A DNA stretch of 7,783 bases. Source: RFTU01 sp046094505. GTDB taxonomy: Bacteria; Pseudomonadota; Gammaproteobacteria; Burkholderiales; Burkholderiaceae_C. Of this stretch, positions 6,774 through 7,783 are shown piece by piece. Below the pieces are notes generated by a model that did no database searches, was not told where the DNA came from, and was given only the letters and a program-made list of their open reading frames with translations. Every line of letters begins with the position of its first letter. Position 1 is the first letter of the stretch. Both the position numbers and the translations under genes were made by a program. The stretch covers positions 1-7,783 of the forward strand of contig JBJTHN010000067.1 in NCBI GenBank assembly GCA_046094505.1, given 5' to 3'.

Positions 6774-7334
6774 ATGGATGTTCTCCAGTTGGATTGCTCG
6801 GGCCGTCCGCAGGCTTGGATGACCGCGCGTGAGGCGGCCGTGCTGTACGCCACCGATGCGGTGGCCTGGACGCTTGGCGAGCCATTTCGCATGCTGCGCG
6901 GCGGTGTGCAAAGGGCGTCCGGCCTGCAAAGCCGAATCGAGCTGCACCCCATCGTGGCGGTACGAGGGGCCGTACCCGCGCGGGCCTGGCGCCAGATACC
7001 CACCTTGAGCAACCCCAAGCTCTTCGCGCGCGACCGGCAACTGTGCGCCTACTGCGGCGGGCACTTTCATCTAGACGACCTCACCCGCGAGCACATCGTG
7101 CCCACCTCGCGCGGAGGGCACGACACATGGATGAACTGCATCACGGCCTGCCGCACCTGCAACGGCCGCAAAGGCAGCCGGCTGCCGGAAGAGTCTGGGA
7201 TGCACCCCCGATATGTGCCCTACGTGCCCAGTCTGCACGAAGACATGATCCTGCGTGGGCGCCGGATCCTGGCCGACCAGATGGAGTTCTTGTTGGCGGG
7301 TGTGCCGCGCAACAGCCGTTTGCGCGTGGCTTGA
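6774..7334 (+). CDS. Stand-alone HNH endonuclease family protein
   Basis: This 186-residue protein has a C-terminal HNH (McrA/COG1403-like) zinc-bound beta-beta-alpha nuclease fold. The core is at about 84-136: LFARDRQLCAYCGG supplies Cys91 and Cys94, LTREHIVPTSRGG supplies Glu106-His107 as the catalytic metal region, Asn121 is in the middle, and CRTCNGRKG (Cys126, Cys129, Asn130, Lys133) closes the zinc knuckle. All four zinc cysteines and the H-N-N/K residues are present, so it looks active. The first 80 residues resemble the beta-rich leader found in bacterial stand-alone HNH proteins, including AVLYATDAVAWTLG. There is no restriction methylase, intron, intein or phage gene beside it here. 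A G-rich ribosome binding site (6761-6769) precedes the ATG. Its target and role are unknown; relation to the divergent fad operon is not implied. Confidence 0.9.
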   Translation: MDVLQLDCSGRPQAWMTAREAAVLYATDAVAWTLGEPFRMLRGGVQRASGLQSRIELHPIVAVRGAVPARAWRQIPTLSNPKLFARDRQLCAYCGGHFHLDDLTREHIVPTSRGGHDTWMNCITACRTCNGRKGSRLPEESGMHPRYVPYVPSLHEDMILRGRRILADQMEFLLAGVPRNSRLRVA

Positions 7335-7413
7335 CCCCTCAGCGGAGCGCGGCATCGAGACCACCACGGCTTCTGCCCCGCCAACGCCGCCCGGGAGCTG
7401 TGCGCAAAAGATG

Positions 7414-7484
7414 CCGAGCACAAGGCTAAGGGGGCCACAAAGGCCCCCGTGAATGGTACCGGCGGGCCCCCTTGTGACGCTCGG
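7414..7484. terminator. Nested hairpins between convergent genes, probable bidirectional terminator
   Basis: The gap 7335-7486 has no gene. An outer stem pairs CCGAGCACAAGG (7414-7425) with CCTTGT (7470-7475) and GCTCGG (7479-7484), 12 pairs with one 3-base bulge. Inside it, GGGGGCC (7430-7436) pairs with GGCCCCC (7442-7448) around the loop ACAAA. The same left arm, extended to AAGGGGGCC (7428-7436), can instead pair with GGCCCCCTT (7465-7473) over 9 pairs. It sits 79 bases after the HNH stop and only 3 bases beyond the stop of the minus-strand gene. No long T-run follows in either direction, so this is not a textbook intrinsic terminator. Confidence 0.55.
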
Positions 7485-7486
7485 AG

Positions 7487-7783
7487 TTAACCGCCAACCA
7501 CGCCGGTTACACCCGTGCCACCGGTACCACCGGTACCACCGGTTGCACCCGTGATCGCATTGGCGGCGATCCCCACAAATAGGACGGCGCCCAGGGCGAT
7601 CCCGCTTCCTGAGGTGCCGTCCTTGTCGTAAACCATGAGCAGCGAGGAGCCGCTCGAATCCACCGTGAAGGTGGTGGGAACCGTGTTGCTGTCGACTTTT
7701 CCCTTGAGCAGGTAAAGGTTCTGAGTGCCAGCAACATTGGCAATGTTGGAGGTGATTCCAGCGGGATCTCCAGTGAACCCCGC
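7487..7783 (-). CDS. C-terminal end of a probable secreted/surface beta-strand-repeat protein with Gly/Thr tail (partial)
   Basis: Reading back from the TAA (complement of 7487-7489), the frame is open to the right edge: 98 codons with no start required, so the gene begins outside the window. The fragment is rich in Gly, Thr, Ser, Val and Asn, with few charged residues and no Cys. It contains a strand-like unit NLYLLKGKVDSNT, then TTFTVDSSGSSLLMVYDKDG, then IALGAVLFVGIAANAITG. This resembles the last repeat of beta-strand-repeat or S-layer-like surface proteins seen in Burkholderiales, but I recognise it only by style. It ends in ATGGTGGTGGTGVTGVVGG. There is no basic cluster after a hydrophobic helix, so it is not a PEP-CTERM or LPXTG signal. 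The function is not known; an adhesin, S-layer protein or Type I secreted protein are options. Confidence 0.6.
   Translation of the reverse strand, partial: AGFTGDPAGITSNIANVAGTQNLYLLKGKVDSNTVPTTFTVDSSGSSLLMVYDKDGTSGSGIALGAVLFVGIAANAITGATGGTGGTGGTGVTGVVGG
7517..7543. repeat. 9-bp tandem repeat, three copies, encoding Thr-Gly-Gly units
   Basis: Three consecutive 9-base units, GCCACCGGT (7517-7525), ACCACCGGT (7526-7534) and ACCACCGGT (7535-7543), differ by only one base. On the minus strand each encodes Thr-Gly-Gly near the C-terminus of the partial gene. The repeat is in frame, so gain or loss of a unit by slippage would change tail length without a frameshift. Less exact TG-type units continue toward the stop codon. 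Confidence 0.85.

Noticed and set aside
6959..6976. Perfect inverted repeat GGTACG/CGTACC with a 6-base spacer
   Set aside because: It lies inside the HNH coding region and is explained by ordinary Val-Arg-Gly-Ala-Val codons; no T-run and no regulatory context.
6126..7070. Minus-strand open frame of 314 codons overlapping tetR and the HNH gene
   Set aside because: It overlaps two genes with clear domain motifs, in a different frame from tetR. The translation is low-complexity Arg/Gly/Ala-rich and no family is visible.
6774..7334. Restriction-modification or other defence island around the HNH gene
   Set aside because: No methylase, helicase, toxin-antitoxin or phage gene is present within the window, so a defence system cannot be supported.
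7507..7743. Minus-strand open frame of 78 codons ending in Val-Pro-Val repeats
   Set aside because: It is out of frame with the open reading frame that reaches the edge. The edge-reaching frame gives a coherent beta-strand-like sequence with a Gly/Thr tail, which fits a protein C-terminus better.

Overview
The window is G+C-rich DNA with dense, mostly single-strand coding. The protein types and the strong Shine-Dalgarno spacing suggest a betaproteobacterium of the order Burkholderiales, probably Comamonadaceae-like. That placement comes from recognising the families, not from a database search.

Positions 1-6616 are read on the minus strand and form one fatty-acid (acyl-CoA) beta-oxidation cluster. 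In transcription order it holds a TetR-family regulator (6616-5915), a 596-residue acyl-CoA dehydrogenase with a C-terminal extension (5839-4049), a small secreted DUF2147 protein (4023-3565), a two-domain 3-hydroxyacyl-CoA dehydrogenase/enoyl-CoA hydratase of FadN-type domain order (3490-1079), and a FadA-type thiolase cut by the left window edge (1064 to below 1). Gaps of 75, 25, 74 and 14 bases, with good ribosome binding sites before the four genes after tetR, suggest a single operon. The three enzymes cover the whole spiral: acyl-CoA to enoyl-CoA, then 3-hydroxyacyl-CoA, then 3-ketoacyl-CoA, then acetyl-CoA plus a shortened acyl-CoA. The TetR protein is the likely ligand-responsive regulator.

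Positions 6617-6773 form a divergent control region between tetR (minus) and a stand-alone HNH nuclease-family gene (plus, 6774-7334). Positions 7335-7486 hold no gene but contain a nested, strongly base-paired structure that probably terminates the convergent transcripts. Positions 7487-7783 carry the C-terminal end of a minus-strand protein that runs off the right edge. It looks like a secreted or surface beta-strand-repeat protein and ends in a Gly/Thr tail encoded by a 9-bp tandem repeat.

No tRNA, rRNA, CRISPR array, insertion sequence or recognisable defence system was seen. Most of the window is ordinary central catabolism. The points that deserve a second look are the secreted DUF2147 gene inside a beta-oxidation operon, the tetR start site, the folded intergenic region near 7414-7484 and the repeat-tailed protein at the right edge.
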